A DNA stretch of 64,000 nucleotides from NCBI GenBank assembly GCA_963675925.2, contig CAXXIB010000004.1, positions 1,116,001 through 1,180,000 on the forward strand, written 5' to 3'. Position 1 is the stretch's first letter. Each line of letters opens with the position of its first letter. The notes beneath the pieces are model-generated. The model did no database searches and was not told the DNA's origin. It was given only the letters and a program-made list of their open reading frames with translations. The translations under genes were made by a program, and so were the position numbers. Shown piece by piece: positions 34,170 to 43,500 of the stretch. This stretch comes from CAXXOK01 sp963675925. Lineage in GTDB: Bacteria > Bacillota > Clostridia > Christensenellales > Aristaeellaceae.

Positions 34170-35936
34170 ATGCAGACCAATATTCGTACCATGAAAAACT
34201 CGGATCTACTACGGCGCTTCGCCCCCTACTACAAAAAATACATTCCCATCGTACTGTTTGATTTACTCTGCGCTGCCGTAACCACCCTGGCCGATGTCGC
34301 ACTGCCGCTTATTGTGCGCAGTATTACCCAGTTGGCCATCGACGATGCTACAGCCCTGACCATTGCCTATGTATTGCAGGTTGGGCTGTTTTATGTCGTG
34401 CTGCGCATGGTGGATGCGGCCGCCGATTACTACATGACCGCGCAGGGCCATATTATGGGGTCCTATATCGAGCGCGATATGCGCTTTGATTTGTTCAGCC
34501 ATCTGCAAAAGCTGGGCTTTTCGTATTATTCCGATGCCAAGGTCGGCCAGATCATGGCGCGAATTACCTCCGATCTGTTTGAAATTACGGAGTTTGCACA
34601 CCACTTCCCAGAGGAAATGTTCATCGCAGCCATCAAGATTATCGTCGCGTTCATCATTTTGATGGGCATCAATCCGCTGCTGACGCTGATTGTGTTTGCC
34701 GCCTTGCCGCTCATGTACTGGATTGCCTGGTATTACCGCGATCGCATGCGCAAAACCTTCCAGGAACGCCGCCATCAGCTGGGCGAAATCAATGCCCAGG
34801 TGGAGGACAGCCTTTTGGGCATCCGCGTGGTGAAATCCTTCGCCAACGAGCCGTTGGAGGTTGAAAAATTCCGCAAGGGTAACGATAAGTTCATCGACAT
34901 CAAACGCAAAAGCTACAAGCTGCTGGCCGGGTTCTCCATGTCCCGCCGCATTGTAGACGGGCTGATGTACATTGTCGTGGTGATCGCAGGCGCGCTGTTT
35001 TTGCGCGACGGGGCGATTACCGCAGGCGACTATGTGGCGTTTCTGTTGTTTGTGTCCACGCTGCTGGCATCCATCCGGCGGATTGTGGAGTTTACCGAAC
35101 AGTTTCAAAACGGCATGACAAGCATTGAGCGCTTCTGTACCCTGATGGACGAAATTCCGGATGTTGAGGATTTGCCCGGCGCTACGGAGCTGAAAGATGT
35201 TAAGGGGGAGGTCACGTTTGAAAACGTATCCTTCCACTATAGCGACAATGCCCACGATGTGCTGGCGGATATCAACCTGAAAGTGCCGGCGGGTGAGCGT
35301 GTAGCACTGGTGGGCCCCAGCGGATCGGGCAAAACCACGCTTTGCAACTTGATTCCGCGCTTTTATAATCTGTCCGGGGGTCGCATTCTGATCGACGGGC
35401 AGGATATCACCACCTTAACCCAGCGCTCGCTTCGCGAAAACATCGGCGTGGTGCAGCAGGATGTGTATTTATTTTCCGGCACGGTGTTTGAAAACATTGT
35501 CTATGGCCTGCCCGGCGCGAGCGAAGCAGAGGTAGTGGAAGCCGCCAAGCTGGCCGGTGCCCATGCGTTTATCGCCGCCCTGCCAAACGGCTACCACACC
35601 TATGTGGGCGAGCGGGGCGTGAAGCTGTCCGGCGGGCAGAAGCAGCGCATTTCCATCGCACGCGTATTTTTGAAAAACCCGCCCATATTGATTCTGGACG
35701 AGGCCACAAGCGCATTGGACAACGAAAACGAACGCATTGTACAGCAGTCGCTGGAGAGCCTTTCCAAAGGGCGCACGACCTTTACCATCGCCCACCGACT
35801 GACCACCATTAAAAACGCATCAACCATCTGTGTACTGACCGAAAAAGGCATCGAGGAACAGGGATCACACCTCGAACTGATAGAAAAAGGCGGCGTGTAC
35901 GCAGGTCTGTACCAAATGTACACACAGGAGTCGTAG
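34170..35936 (+). CDS. ABC exporter half-transporter (membrane + ATPase)
   Basis: 588 residues, a typical homodimeric or heterodimeric type IV exporter. Six membrane helices (about 25-310) are followed by the ATPase domain: Walker A GPSGSGKTT, signature LSGGQKQR, Walker B ILDEATSALD and the switch His in IAHRLTT. GAGGAG precedes the ATG. Members export lipids, drugs or peptides; no peptidase domain and no partner half-transporter lie next to it, so it probably forms a homodimer. The GNAT gene starts one base after its stop. Confidence 0.95.
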   Translation: MQTNIRTMKNSDLLRRFAPYYKKYIPIVLFDLLCAAVTTLADVALPLIVRSITQLAIDDATALTIAYVLQVGLFYVVLRMVDAAADYYMTAQGHIMGSYIERDMRFDLFSHLQKLGFSYYSDAKVGQIMARITSDLFEITEFAHHFPEEMFIAAIKIIVAFIILMGINPLLTLIVFAALPLMYWIAWYYRDRMRKTFQERRHQLGEINAQVEDSLLGIRVVKSFANEPLEVEKFRKGNDKFIDIKRKSYKLLAGFSMSRRIVDGLMYIVVVIAGALFLRDGAITAGDYVAFLLFVSTLLASIRRIVEFTEQFQNGMTSIERFCTLMDEIPDVEDLPGATELKDVKGEVTFENVSFHYSDNAHDVLADINLKVPAGERVALVGPSGSGKTTLCNLIPRFYNLSGGRILIDGQDITTLTQRSLRENIGVVQQDVYLFSGTVFENIVYGLPGASEAEVVEAAKLAGAHAFIAALPNGYHTYVGERGVKLSGGQKQRISIARVFLKNPPILILDEATSALDNENERIVQQSLESLSKGRTTFTIAHRLTTIKNASTICVLTEKGIEEQGSHLELIEKGGVYAGLYQMYTQES

Positions 35937-35937
35937 C

Positions 35938-36462
35938 ATGCAAATTACAAAACCCAAAACTGGCGACCTAGTGGAAATCTGCGCATTGTATCAAGCCGTA
36001 ATCGCGGATATGCACGCCCGCGATCTGTACCAGTGGCACTGGGGACAATACCCCTACGAAGCGCTGCTCAAGGAGGATATCGCCCTGGGCCGCCTCTACC
36101 GCATGGATGATGAACTGGGGCTTGCAGGCATATTTGCGCTGGTCACAGGCGGCGATGAGCCGGAGTACCAGGCGGTTGACTGGCAGCTGGGGGACAATCC
36201 CGTATGTCTGCACCGTATTGCCGTACTGCCCGATCGCGGCGGACGCGGCTATGCCGCAAGCGCGGTGACCTTTGCCAAGGAATTTGGGAAAAACAACGGC
36301 TGCAACGCCTTCCGGGTTGATACCTATGAAGATAATGAAAGAGCGCTCCGCTTCTTCCAAAGTGTTACGGCGCGCCATGCCGGCACATTCCGCCTGGATG
36401 GTTATGATAAACCGTACCATTGTTTTGAAGCTGTGTTGGAGAGCGCAGTAGAATCGCAATAA
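35938..36462 (+). CDS. GNAT family N-acetyltransferase
   Basis: 174 residues. The acetyl-CoA loop motif is RIAVLPDRGGRGYAASAV (V-x-P-x-x-[RG]-G-x-G), followed by NAFRVDTYEDNERALRFFQS, the usual helix that packs on CoA. GGAG lies eight bases before the ATG, within the exporter gene end, so the two are coupled. Substrate unknown. Confidence 0.9.
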   Translation: MQITKPKTGDLVEICALYQAVIADMHARDLYQWHWGQYPYEALLKEDIALGRLYRMDDELGLAGIFALVTGGDEPEYQAVDWQLGDNPVCLHRIAVLPDRGGRGYAASAVTFAKEFGKNNGCNAFRVDTYEDNERALRFFQSVTARHAGTFRLDGYDKPYHCFEAVLESAVESQ

Positions 36463-36497
36463 TTAAGAAAGATCCGTAACAAAACGGCAACAGTGCC

Positions 36498-36526
36498 TTT
36501 ACTTCTCTGTCATCTTTTGCTATACT
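36498..36526 (+). promoter_or_regulatory. Promoter of the peptidoglycan-binding protein gene
   Basis: TTTACT, 17 bases, TGC-TATACT (also an extended -10), 54 bases before the start codon. Confidence 0.7.
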
Positions 36527-36579
36527 GACCCTATCATCAGAAGGCGCCCGGCGTTTTCGTTTGGAAAGGGGAAATTCAG

Positions 36580-38241
36580 ATGAAGAGCAAGGCCCAACAG
36601 ACCCTGCAGCGGGCCTTCGTGGTTGCGTTGTTGATTGTGTTTCTTGGCACTACAGGCGCATCCGCACTGACCTTGTATAAAACATTAGAATTTGGCGACA
36701 GCGGCAGCGATGTATTACGGCTGCAGCAATCGCTTACAACCCTCGGGTTTGATCCCGGCGGGACCGACGGTCGGTTTGGCCGTGGCACAGAAAACGCTGT
36801 CAAGGCGTACCAGAAGAGCGAGGGTCTAACCGTAGACGGCAAAGCGGGCTCGCTGACGCTGAATGCCTTGTACCAGGCTGCCGATAACACGAGCACGACC
36901 TATGCCACTGCGACCAATTCTTCCACCTTACAGTATGGCGACAGCGGCGAACGCGTACGCCTGTTGCAAACCGCCCTGAAGGACCTTGGATATACCATCG
37001 GCACGGTTGATGGCAAGTTTGGCTTGCTCACGCGCACGGCGGTTATTGCCTTCCAGCGCTCAAAAAAGATCACAGCGGACGGGCTTGCGGGCACCAAAAC
37101 ACTGGAACTGCTTTACAGCAGCGCTGGTTCCGATACGCCCTCGCCAACAGCCGCCCCGACCCAGTCACCGTCGCTGTCTGCGTCACTTCGCAAGGGCAGC
37201 CGGGGCAGCGAAGTGCTGGCAATACAAAAAAAGCTTAAAGAGCTTGGCTACTATACCGGGAAACTGGACAGCGATTTTGGCAGCGGCACACTGGCCGCCG
37301 TAATCAGCTTCCAGCGTAAAAATGACCTGACAAAAGACGGCATCGTCGGTGCGGGTACGTACGGCGTGCTGTTTTCCGGATCGGCGGTAGCGGCGGGAGG
37401 CTCCAGTACGGCGCCGGACGCAACCACGGCCCCCAGCACAGGCAGCCTGCGCCAGGGGGATACGGGCGCGGCGGTCAAAACCATGCAGCAAGCCTTGAAA
37501 GATCTGAAATATAATGTAAGCGCCGATGGTGATTTCGGTGCCAACACAAAGGCGGCGGTTGTCGCTTTCCAGCGCAAAAACAAGCTGACTGCCGATGGCA
37601 TTGCCGGAAGCAAAACGCTTGAAAAACTCTATAGCGGCTCGGCAGTACCCTATACTGGCTCCAGCGCAACCGCTACGCCAACGCAAGGCCCCACCGTAAC
37701 ACCCAAGCCGACGACCATTCCCTCCACTGCGCTGACCGATACCACATCCACGTCCTCAAGTTCCGGGCTGAGTTCATCCGAGTACGGGTCCATTTCCGGG
37801 CCGGGCGGTGTCACGGTGCGGCCGCTGTACTGGTACACGGAAGTCAAACCCAAGCTGTCCACCGGTGATACCATGACTGTGTATGATCCGGCTTCGAAGC
37901 TGACATGGAAACTGCGGGTTTACAGCCGCGGTCGCCATTGCGATGCCGAGCCCCTCACAGCCGAGGATACCGCCACGATGTACGAGGCCTTCGGCTCCGT
38001 CACCTGGACACCCAAACCCGTGTATGTGAAACTGCCGGACGGCCGATGGACACTGGCAACGACACACGATGTGGCGCACCTATCCGGCGCGCTCAAGGAT
38101 AACGATTTTGACGGTCACCTGTGTGTGCATTTCCTGCGCACCTACCCCGAAACCAAGGTTTTGGACCCCAACTACGGCGTGACCAATCAAAACGCTATCC
38201 GCAGTTTCTGGAAGTCCAAAGCTGGTGTGACGATTCCTTAA
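36580..38241 (+). CDS. Secreted protein with four peptidoglycan-binding repeats
   Basis: 553 residues. A signal peptide (about 5-30, hydrophobic VVALLIVFLGTTGASA) is followed by four PG_binding_1 domains (about 35-90, 108-165, 200-260 and 288-345), each with LQ...L..LG...G..DG.FG..T..AV..FQ. They are joined by Thr/Ser/Pro linkers. A C-terminal domain of about 140 residues ends with GHLCVHFLRT, an H-x-C-x-H cluster loosely like the SHGC site of L,D-transpeptidases, though the rest does not match YkuD. It probably acts at the cell wall; enzymatic activity is unproven. Own promoter and terminator. Confidence 0.88.
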   Translation: MKSKAQQTLQRAFVVALLIVFLGTTGASALTLYKTLEFGDSGSDVLRLQQSLTTLGFDPGGTDGRFGRGTENAVKAYQKSEGLTVDGKAGSLTLNALYQAADNTSTTYATATNSSTLQYGDSGERVRLLQTALKDLGYTIGTVDGKFGLLTRTAVIAFQRSKKITADGLAGTKTLELLYSSAGSDTPSPTAAPTQSPSLSASLRKGSRGSEVLAIQKKLKELGYYTGKLDSDFGSGTLAAVISFQRKNDLTKDGIVGAGTYGVLFSGSAVAAGGSSTAPDATTAPSTGSLRQGDTGAAVKTMQQALKDLKYNVSADGDFGANTKAAVVAFQRKNKLTADGIAGSKTLEKLYSGSAVPYTGSSATATPTQGPTVTPKPTTIPSTALTDTTSTSSSSGLSSSEYGSISGPGGVTVRPLYWYTEVKPKLSTGDTMTVYDPASKLTWKLRVYSRGRHCDAEPLTAEDTATMYEAFGSVTWTPKPVYVKLPDGRWTLATTHDVAHLSGALKDNDFDGHLCVHFLRTYPETKVLDPNYGVTNQNAIRSFWKSKAGVTIP

Positions 38242-38257
38242 TCAAATTTCAACAAAA

Positions 38258-38284
38258 AAATCCCTGCATAGCAGGGATTTTTCT
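38258..38284 (+). terminator. Terminator after the peptidoglycan-binding protein gene
   Basis: Stem AAATCCCTGC/GCAGGGATTT with an ATA loop, preceded by As and followed by TTCTT, so it may work in both directions. A TATAAT at 38287-38292 directly after it is the likely -10 for the J-domain gene. Confidence 0.85.
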
Positions 38285-38339
38285 TGTATAATAAAGGAAA
38301 CACAGTTATATTTCCGACTGCATCAACATAGGAGATAGC

Positions 38340-38765
38340 ATGAATACGATATCCATCAAGCGCAATCTGCGGGAGATGAAACGACTGGAAATTAAAACCC
38401 GCTTCGGGGTGGAAGCGCCGTCGCGTCCGCCGCTGGTTTGGGATCTGTTTTTTGATTTGCAAAATACCGGCAAGGCAAAGTATACGCTTGAATCTTTGGA
38501 GAGCATGAACCGGGACGATTACAAAACCGTGATCGGGGAGTACTGGTCGTATGTGGTCAATACACTTATCAGCGAGCAGGATGTGCACACCGCGCACTTC
38601 GATACGGAAATGCTGATGCGCTGGGAACTGCCCTACGATGCCGATGCGGCCGCGGTGAAGCACCGCTTTCGCGAGCTGGCCAAGCGCTATCACCCGGATC
38701 TGGGCGGTAGCGCAGCGGACTTTATCAAGCTGATGACGGAGTATAAAACACTGGTCGGACAATAA
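38340..38765 (+). CDS. Small protein with C-terminal J domain
   Basis: 141 residues from ATG after GGAGATAGC. The last 45 residues form a DnaJ J domain with helix II (AAAVKHRFRELAKRYHPD), the HPD tripeptide at 118-120 and helix III. The N-terminal 95 residues are of unknown fold. J domains stimulate DnaK ATPase activity. The C-terminal position and lack of G/F and zinc regions mark it as a specialised type III J-protein. It is followed 16 bases later by the flavin-barrel gene. Confidence 0.85.
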   Translation: MNTISIKRNLREMKRLEIKTRFGVEAPSRPPLVWDLFFDLQNTGKAKYTLESLESMNRDDYKTVIGEYWSYVVNTLISEQDVHTAHFDTEMLMRWELPYDADAAAVKHRFRELAKRYHPDLGGSAADFIKLMTEYKTLVGQ

Positions 38766-38781
38766 TCTGGGAGGAAAGTGT

Positions 38782-39195
38782 ATGAATGCAGCAGCAAGGG
38801 AAATCATGGACGAACGCTTTGGGCGCGACCAGGAAATCGCCTTGGCGACGCTGGATGGCGACCGACCGTCCGCAAGAATTGTGGACGCGTTCTACCGGGA
38901 CGGCAGTTTTTATACCATCACCCATGCCAAGTCCGGTAAAATGAAGCAGATCGCGGCAAACCCTGTGGTCGCCGTTTGTGGCGAGTGGTTTACGGGGCAC
39001 GGAATCGCCCAGAGTATGGGCTGGCTGGGCGAGGAGGAAAACCGGGAGATTCTCACCGTACTAAAATCGGCGTTTTCTGCCTGGTACAACGGCGGTCATG
39101 TGAATGAGAAAGATCCCAATACCATCATTTTACGCATTCGGATGACGGACGGCGTGCTGATGAGCCACGGAACGACATACGAACTGGAATTTTAA
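38782..39195 (+). CDS. Pyridoxamine 5'-phosphate oxidase-like flavin-binding protein
   Basis: 137 residues with GGGAGG upstream. The FMN-binding split-barrel pattern is visible: ALATLDGDRPSARIVDAFYRDGSFYTITHAKSGKMKQIAANPVVAV. Members bind FMN, F420 or heme and reduce small molecules. The C-terminal half (NPNTIILRIRMTDGVLMSHGTTYELEF) is standard. Likely in one transcript with the J-domain gene, ending at the terminator 39209-39239. Confidence 0.88.
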   Translation: MNAAAREIMDERFGRDQEIALATLDGDRPSARIVDAFYRDGSFYTITHAKSGKMKQIAANPVVAVCGEWFTGHGIAQSMGWLGEEENREILTVLKSAFSAWYNGGHVNEKDPNTIILRIRMTDGVLMSHGTTYELEF

Positions 39196-39208
39196 CAATG
39201 GACAGTGA

Positions 39209-39239
39209 AAAGCACCTCCGGCACAGCCGGGGGTGCTTT
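39209..39239 (+). terminator. Bidirectional terminator
   Basis: Stem AAAGCACC-TCCGGC/GCCGG-GGGTGCTTT with an ACA loop, flanked by A and T runs. It separates the flavin-barrel gene from the convergent large glycosidase gene. Confidence 0.85.
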
Positions 39240-39260
39240 GTGCGTTGTGTATTACACAGA

Positions 39261-42200
39261 TCAGGCAGAACGTTCCGGCTGGGTTACGATGATCTGCACC
39301 GGCCCAAGCAGACCGGAGATCAGGGCGTCAGGTTCACGGTCGATATTGTCCTCGTTCCAATAGCGGTTCCAGGCCAAGGCGACCCCCTCGTCCACCAGCA
39401 TATGCCTGCGCTCGCAGGCGGCGGAGTTGGCGACCACAATGGCAATCTCATTCCGACCATCTTGGAGATGCTCCGTAATCTCAACACGATAGGGCTCCCA
39501 AAGGCGTGTGCCACATAAACGACCGTTGACCCAGACCTCCGCATAAAAGCACACACGCCCCAAATCCAGTGTATAAGTGCGGGCTGGGTCTTTTTGCAAA
39601 GTAAAGGTCTTTTGATACAATGCACGACCCGAAAACCAGGGAAGTCCGCGCAGGCGAAAATCCCCAAGGGGTATTGCCTGCGGTGTGAGATGAACCCGTA
39701 TGTTGTTTAATAAACCGCCATTCGGGGAGGGTGCGAGTACGTCCAGTTGAAGTTGATGCGTCTGCCCATCCGTAGGCAGGGTGCTATAGTCGTCTGCAAA
39801 ATCGACTGGCTGATCATCCAGCATAGCGCTATACTTGCCCGAAATCTCCGGCGCATCCACGCGTGTGGCACCTGCGGGGAGGGTGACCGTGTACCGCAGT
39901 GCATACGGGGTTGTCGGTAGTTTGCCAAACAGGGGCAGATCGTCCCAGGGCAGCATCGGCGGTTTGCCACGTTCCCAAGCCCACACCCAGTCGGCATCCG
40001 TAAGTCCCGGTGTGACATGGCAGCGCACCTGTTTGGGGTCGATGGTTTGAACCGTGTGCGGCTGTTGAAGGATCCAGTCCGGGGCAACCGAAGCGGCGAC
40101 CGCCCAGCTGGCATTGGAGAGCAGGGTGATGAGGCCGGTTTCGGTTTCGATATCGCCCTGTAATAGCAGCGATGCCAGCGCGTTCGGCGGGATGACCTCA
40201 GCCTGTGTCAACTCGCGGCTTTGCAGGGGTGAATCGGTGTGCACATGTACTGCGATCAGGTTATGTCCTTTGTGCAGCAAAGAAGCGATATCCAGCGTCT
40301 GTGGTGTTAGCGCATCGTCGCAGTGTGCAGCCGTTTGTCCGTTGATATACAGGGTAAAGCGAGTCACTGCGGCAATGCAGATGCGCGCGGTAAGCACAGC
40401 GGCATCCAGCGTGAGTGATTTTTGAAAATATAAGTCGTGCTTGTCCGCATCGTCGCCCCAGCCAATACGTCGTCCCAGCCAGCTTGCCTTCCACAGGCTG
40501 ATATGCCGCCCGCAGCGGCCGGGCTGGTTCGCCATGTTGCGAATGCGGATAGTACTACTCCGGTCGGTTTGTGTATCGCTTATGCGCGCCAGCGGTACGG
40601 ATAGCATGGTTTCTTTAGCGTCGATTGCCCATTGTGTGTCATAGCGTTTGTCCAGCGGCAGGAACAGCCAATCACCGTCCAGCGCAACAGTTTCCGCAAG
40701 GGCTTGCATAGGTGGAATCGCCATCACTTCGCAGCCCGTCAATAGCCAGCAGGCTTCCTCAGGCTTTAGGTTCAGGGTGACTGACAGACGCCCGCCATCT
40801 TGGGTACTGGCAAGCGGGGTCTCCGTGCCATCCTCCGGCTGCAGTTTACGCACCGCAGCATCCCCGCGCAATGTTAGCTGCAAAGTGCGCGGCGACGGCG
40901 ATGTGCTGGCAATCATGTAGGCGTATTGCCCGTCGATGATACGGCAGTTGCAGTACAGATGATCGCGCCTGCCATCGACGATATCCAACGCAGGTTGGAA
41001 ATGCTGGCGATAGCGCGCGGGCATCGCGTCCGGCGTACATAATTCTATTTGGGGAATAGTTTCCGGCACTATGCCACTATCCACGGGATAAAATAGAACG
41101 ATGCCGCCCTGCGCTCGGAATTGCGCGAGAATATCTGTGATGGCATCCATCCGCCGCGGGGTCGATGGGAAAATCAGCAGCTTGAAGGCTTGTGCCCCTA
41201 CCCGTAGACACCCGTCCGTCACCTCGGCGCGAAGCAGGCTTTCATGGTCGATCATATCGATATCAATCTGCGTCTCTAAAAAGCTGCGCAGTACAGCATG
41301 AAACTGCCTGTCCATCTCCTGCGCCTGCGCATCGGGCGTACCGGCCAGGGTGTGGGCGGCCATCTCTTCGATGGGGTAATAGAGGCCGACGTCGACCACG
41401 GCCTTACCCAGCGAGTTCATATAGGAAATGCGGTGTATGTAGGCGGCAAACTGCTCAAAGTACTTCCAATAGGGGTTTTGGAAGAAATAGCTCGCGGGCC
41501 AGTCGCCCTGCGAGCCCTGGTGCTCGCAGTCGTTATAAAATCCGTGCAGGATGAACTGGTTGATGCCCGCCGCACCCAGTGCGTTGATGCCGCGCTTGTA
41601 TGCCTGCAATGTGCAGCCCCAACCGGCACCGCCCATGGCTTCGGACATGGCGCGCGGTTTGTTATACAGCCTTGCGACCGATACGGCATACTTGGGTTCG
41701 TGCATGGAAATTTCCCGCGGAAAGCGGTAGCGGTAGTCGTGGCAGTCCGCACCGGGAATGTGCAGGTGCTGCATGGTGCGGAAATAATTGCCCTGCCGCC
41801 GGGGATGGTGGAGTACATCTTCTTCGGTGTGCCCGGTTAGTTGCAGGCCGTTTTGCGTGCACCAGTTGCCGATCTGCCTGAAAAACGCCTCTTCATACAG
41901 GGCGGCGAGCAACGCATAATAATCGGCGCGTACTTGCCGGGCGGCTGCATCGTCTCCCTGTACCAGTGCGGGCAGCTGCGCCATCAGATCGTAGCCGTAT
42001 CGCCGGGTAAAGGCTTCGGGCAGGCGATCTGTCCACGGAAGCGTTTGTGCGGCCAGGTAGATTTCGTCAAAGAATATTCCGGGGATTGTCTTGCCAAAAT
42101 CATCGCCATAATGCTGTTTATATCGCTCGTGGGTGCAGGACAGAAAATCGGCGATGGTATCGGGGTTTAGGTAATCCACGGCTTTTTCATAGATATGCTC

Positions 42201-42650
42201 ATAAAACGCCATGGTGCGCCCATTTGTTAGTGGATAGGCGGCAATCAGGCGGCGCGTAGGGTCCGGTGTACCGGAGATGATGTCGACATCCAGTCCTTTG
42301 GCCATGTTTTGCCGCCCCTTGGCTAGCACACGGGACGGCGCTTGCAGCCCGTGGTCAAATGTGCTGCCGCAGGTGCCCGATGGCCAGGCGTACTCGTCGT
42401 ATAACCATGCAAAAAAGCCGATGCTTCTGGCGCGGTTTACGCAGGCATCCATCACGTGGAACCAGTTCTCGCCGAGGTAAGGGGTTTTCAGGTAGGCGCG
42501 TGCATGCATGAATGCGTTAAACACGCCTTTGTCCCGCATGTCGTCCATTTGCTCCGTCATGCGCGCAGGCGAAAGCGTGCCGTTCCAAAACCAGAACGCG
42601 CAGGCCGAAAATTCTCTGGGCGGCGACCGAAACGCCTTGATATTATCCAT
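39261..42650 (-). CDS. Large glycoside hydrolase (GH106/alpha-L-rhamnosidase-like)
   Basis: 1129 residues from ATG 42650, five bases after AGAGG. The N-terminal catalytic part has FWFWNGTLSPARM, ARAYLKTPYLGENWF and FFAWLYDEYAWPSG, signatures of the GH106-like family whose characterised members remove rhamnose from plant or bacterial polysaccharides. The C-terminal half contains galactose-binding, jelly-roll type modules of the GH2 kind (FTLYINGQTAA, YAEVWVNGRLCGTRLWEPYRVEIT). No signal peptide, so it probably works on imported oligosaccharides. It lies on its own on the minus strand, divergent from the deacetylase gene. The exact substrate cannot be stated. Confidence 0.82.
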   Translation of the reverse strand: MDNIKAFRSPPREFSACAFWFWNGTLSPARMTEQMDDMRDKGVFNAFMHARAYLKTPYLGENWFHVMDACVNRARSIGFFAWLYDEYAWPSGTCGSTFDHGLQAPSRVLAKGRQNMAKGLDVDIISGTPDPTRRLIAAYPLTNGRTMAFYEHIYEKAVDYLNPDTIADFLSCTHERYKQHYGDDFGKTIPGIFFDEIYLAAQTLPWTDRLPEAFTRRYGYDLMAQLPALVQGDDAAARQVRADYYALLAALYEEAFFRQIGNWCTQNGLQLTGHTEEDVLHHPRRQGNYFRTMQHLHIPGADCHDYRYRFPREISMHEPKYAVSVARLYNKPRAMSEAMGGAGWGCTLQAYKRGINALGAAGINQFILHGFYNDCEHQGSQGDWPASYFFQNPYWKYFEQFAAYIHRISYMNSLGKAVVDVGLYYPIEEMAAHTLAGTPDAQAQEMDRQFHAVLRSFLETQIDIDMIDHESLLRAEVTDGCLRVGAQAFKLLIFPSTPRRMDAITDILAQFRAQGGIVLFYPVDSGIVPETIPQIELCTPDAMPARYRQHFQPALDIVDGRRDHLYCNCRIIDGQYAYMIASTSPSPRTLQLTLRGDAAVRKLQPEDGTETPLASTQDGGRLSVTLNLKPEEACWLLTGCEVMAIPPMQALAETVALDGDWLFLPLDKRYDTQWAIDAKETMLSVPLARISDTQTDRSSTIRIRNMANQPGRCGRHISLWKASWLGRRIGWGDDADKHDLYFQKSLTLDAAVLTARICIAAVTRFTLYINGQTAAHCDDALTPQTLDIASLLHKGHNLIAVHVHTDSPLQSRELTQAEVIPPNALASLLLQGDIETETGLITLLSNASWAVAASVAPDWILQQPHTVQTIDPKQVRCHVTPGLTDADWVWAWERGKPPMLPWDDLPLFGKLPTTPYALRYTVTLPAGATRVDAPEISGKYSAMLDDQPVDFADDYSTLPTDGQTHQLQLDVLAPSPNGGLLNNIRVHLTPQAIPLGDFRLRGLPWFSGRALYQKTFTLQKDPARTYTLDLGRVCFYAEVWVNGRLCGTRLWEPYRVEITEHLQDGRNEIAIVVANSAACERRHMLVDEGVALAWNRYWNEDNIDREPDALISGLLGPVQIIVTQPERSA

Positions 42651-42801
42651 ACACACCTCTGTCGGCGGATTGTTCTTATGGCTATCTTACTGAAATTTCC
42701 GGCACAATACAAGTCGCCCGCATTGACTGCCAAAGACAAATACAGTATCATCAAATTATATTGAGTTGTGAACGTTCATCACAGGAAATGAGGAAGGTTT
42801 C

Positions 42802-43500
42802 GTGCGTAAATATTGGAGACCGATCGTGCTTTTGTGGGTGCTGTGTGTATGCCTGTCTCCGTCAGCCGGGTTGGCAAAAGCTGGATTTAAGTCCTATCGC
42901 TCGGGCGATCCCAATGTCAACAAGATCGCCATCACCGTGGACGATTTATATGGACTGGATCATTTGGAAAGCATGCTGGATATCGCCAAGGAGTATGATA
43001 TTCCCATCACGTTTTTTGCTCTGGGTATCATGATCAAACCGGAAAACGCGGCCCTGTGGCAGCGCATTGTGGATGAAGGACATGAAATCGGCAATCATAC
43101 GTTTTCCCATCCGCTAATCACCAAAATTTCCAGCGATCAGCTGGAGCGCCAGTTGCAGCGCACGCAGGAGGCACTTGATGCTGTTTTGCGGGAGCCGTAT
43201 ACCATGCACCTGTTTCGCCCGCCGTTTGGCGCGTTCGACCATAGTGGGCGTGGTAGTGTAGCGCACCTTGGTGCGCAGGGATATCCGTATGTCATTCTGT
43301 GGTCGGTCGATCTAGCAACGGTTGAGCGGAAGTTTAAGGCCGTTAAAAATGGTAGCATATTGTTATTCCATACCAACAGCAAGGATGTGCGTGTGCTTAA
43401 GGAGCTGATTCCAAAAATTCTGGAGGCTGGGTTTGAACCGGTCACCGTGACGGAACTGTTGCAACTGCCGCCTGTTGAAGAGAGTGTCTCCGGTGACTGA
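42802..43500 (+). CDS. Polysaccharide deacetylase, secreted
   Basis: 232 residues from GTG with AGGAAGG upstream. A signal peptide (about 7-25, ending LAKA) precedes a NodB domain. Motif 1 is TVDD, motif 2 NHTFSH gives the metal-binding His pair, motif 3 is RPPFGAF, and IILWSVD-like and LLFHTNSKD elements follow. It removes acetyl groups from cell-wall GlcNAc or MurNAc polymers. The usual motif 5 His may be the one in LFHTN. The end overlaps the RACo-like gene by eight bases. Confidence 0.9.
   Translation: MRKYWRPIVLLWVLCVCLSPSAGLAKAGFKSYRSGDPNVNKIAITVDDLYGLDHLESMLDIAKEYDIPITFFALGIMIKPENAALWQRIVDEGHEIGNHTFSHPLITKISSDQLERQLQRTQEALDAVLREPYTMHLFRPPFGAFDHSGRGSVAHLGAQGYPYVILWSVDLATVERKFKAVKNGSILLFHTNSKDVRVLKELIPKILEAGFEPVTVTELLQLPPVEESVSGD

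Noticed and set aside
34263..35255. 330-codon minus-strand open frame
   Set aside because: Antisense to the ABC exporter, His/Gln-rich without domains; shadow frame.
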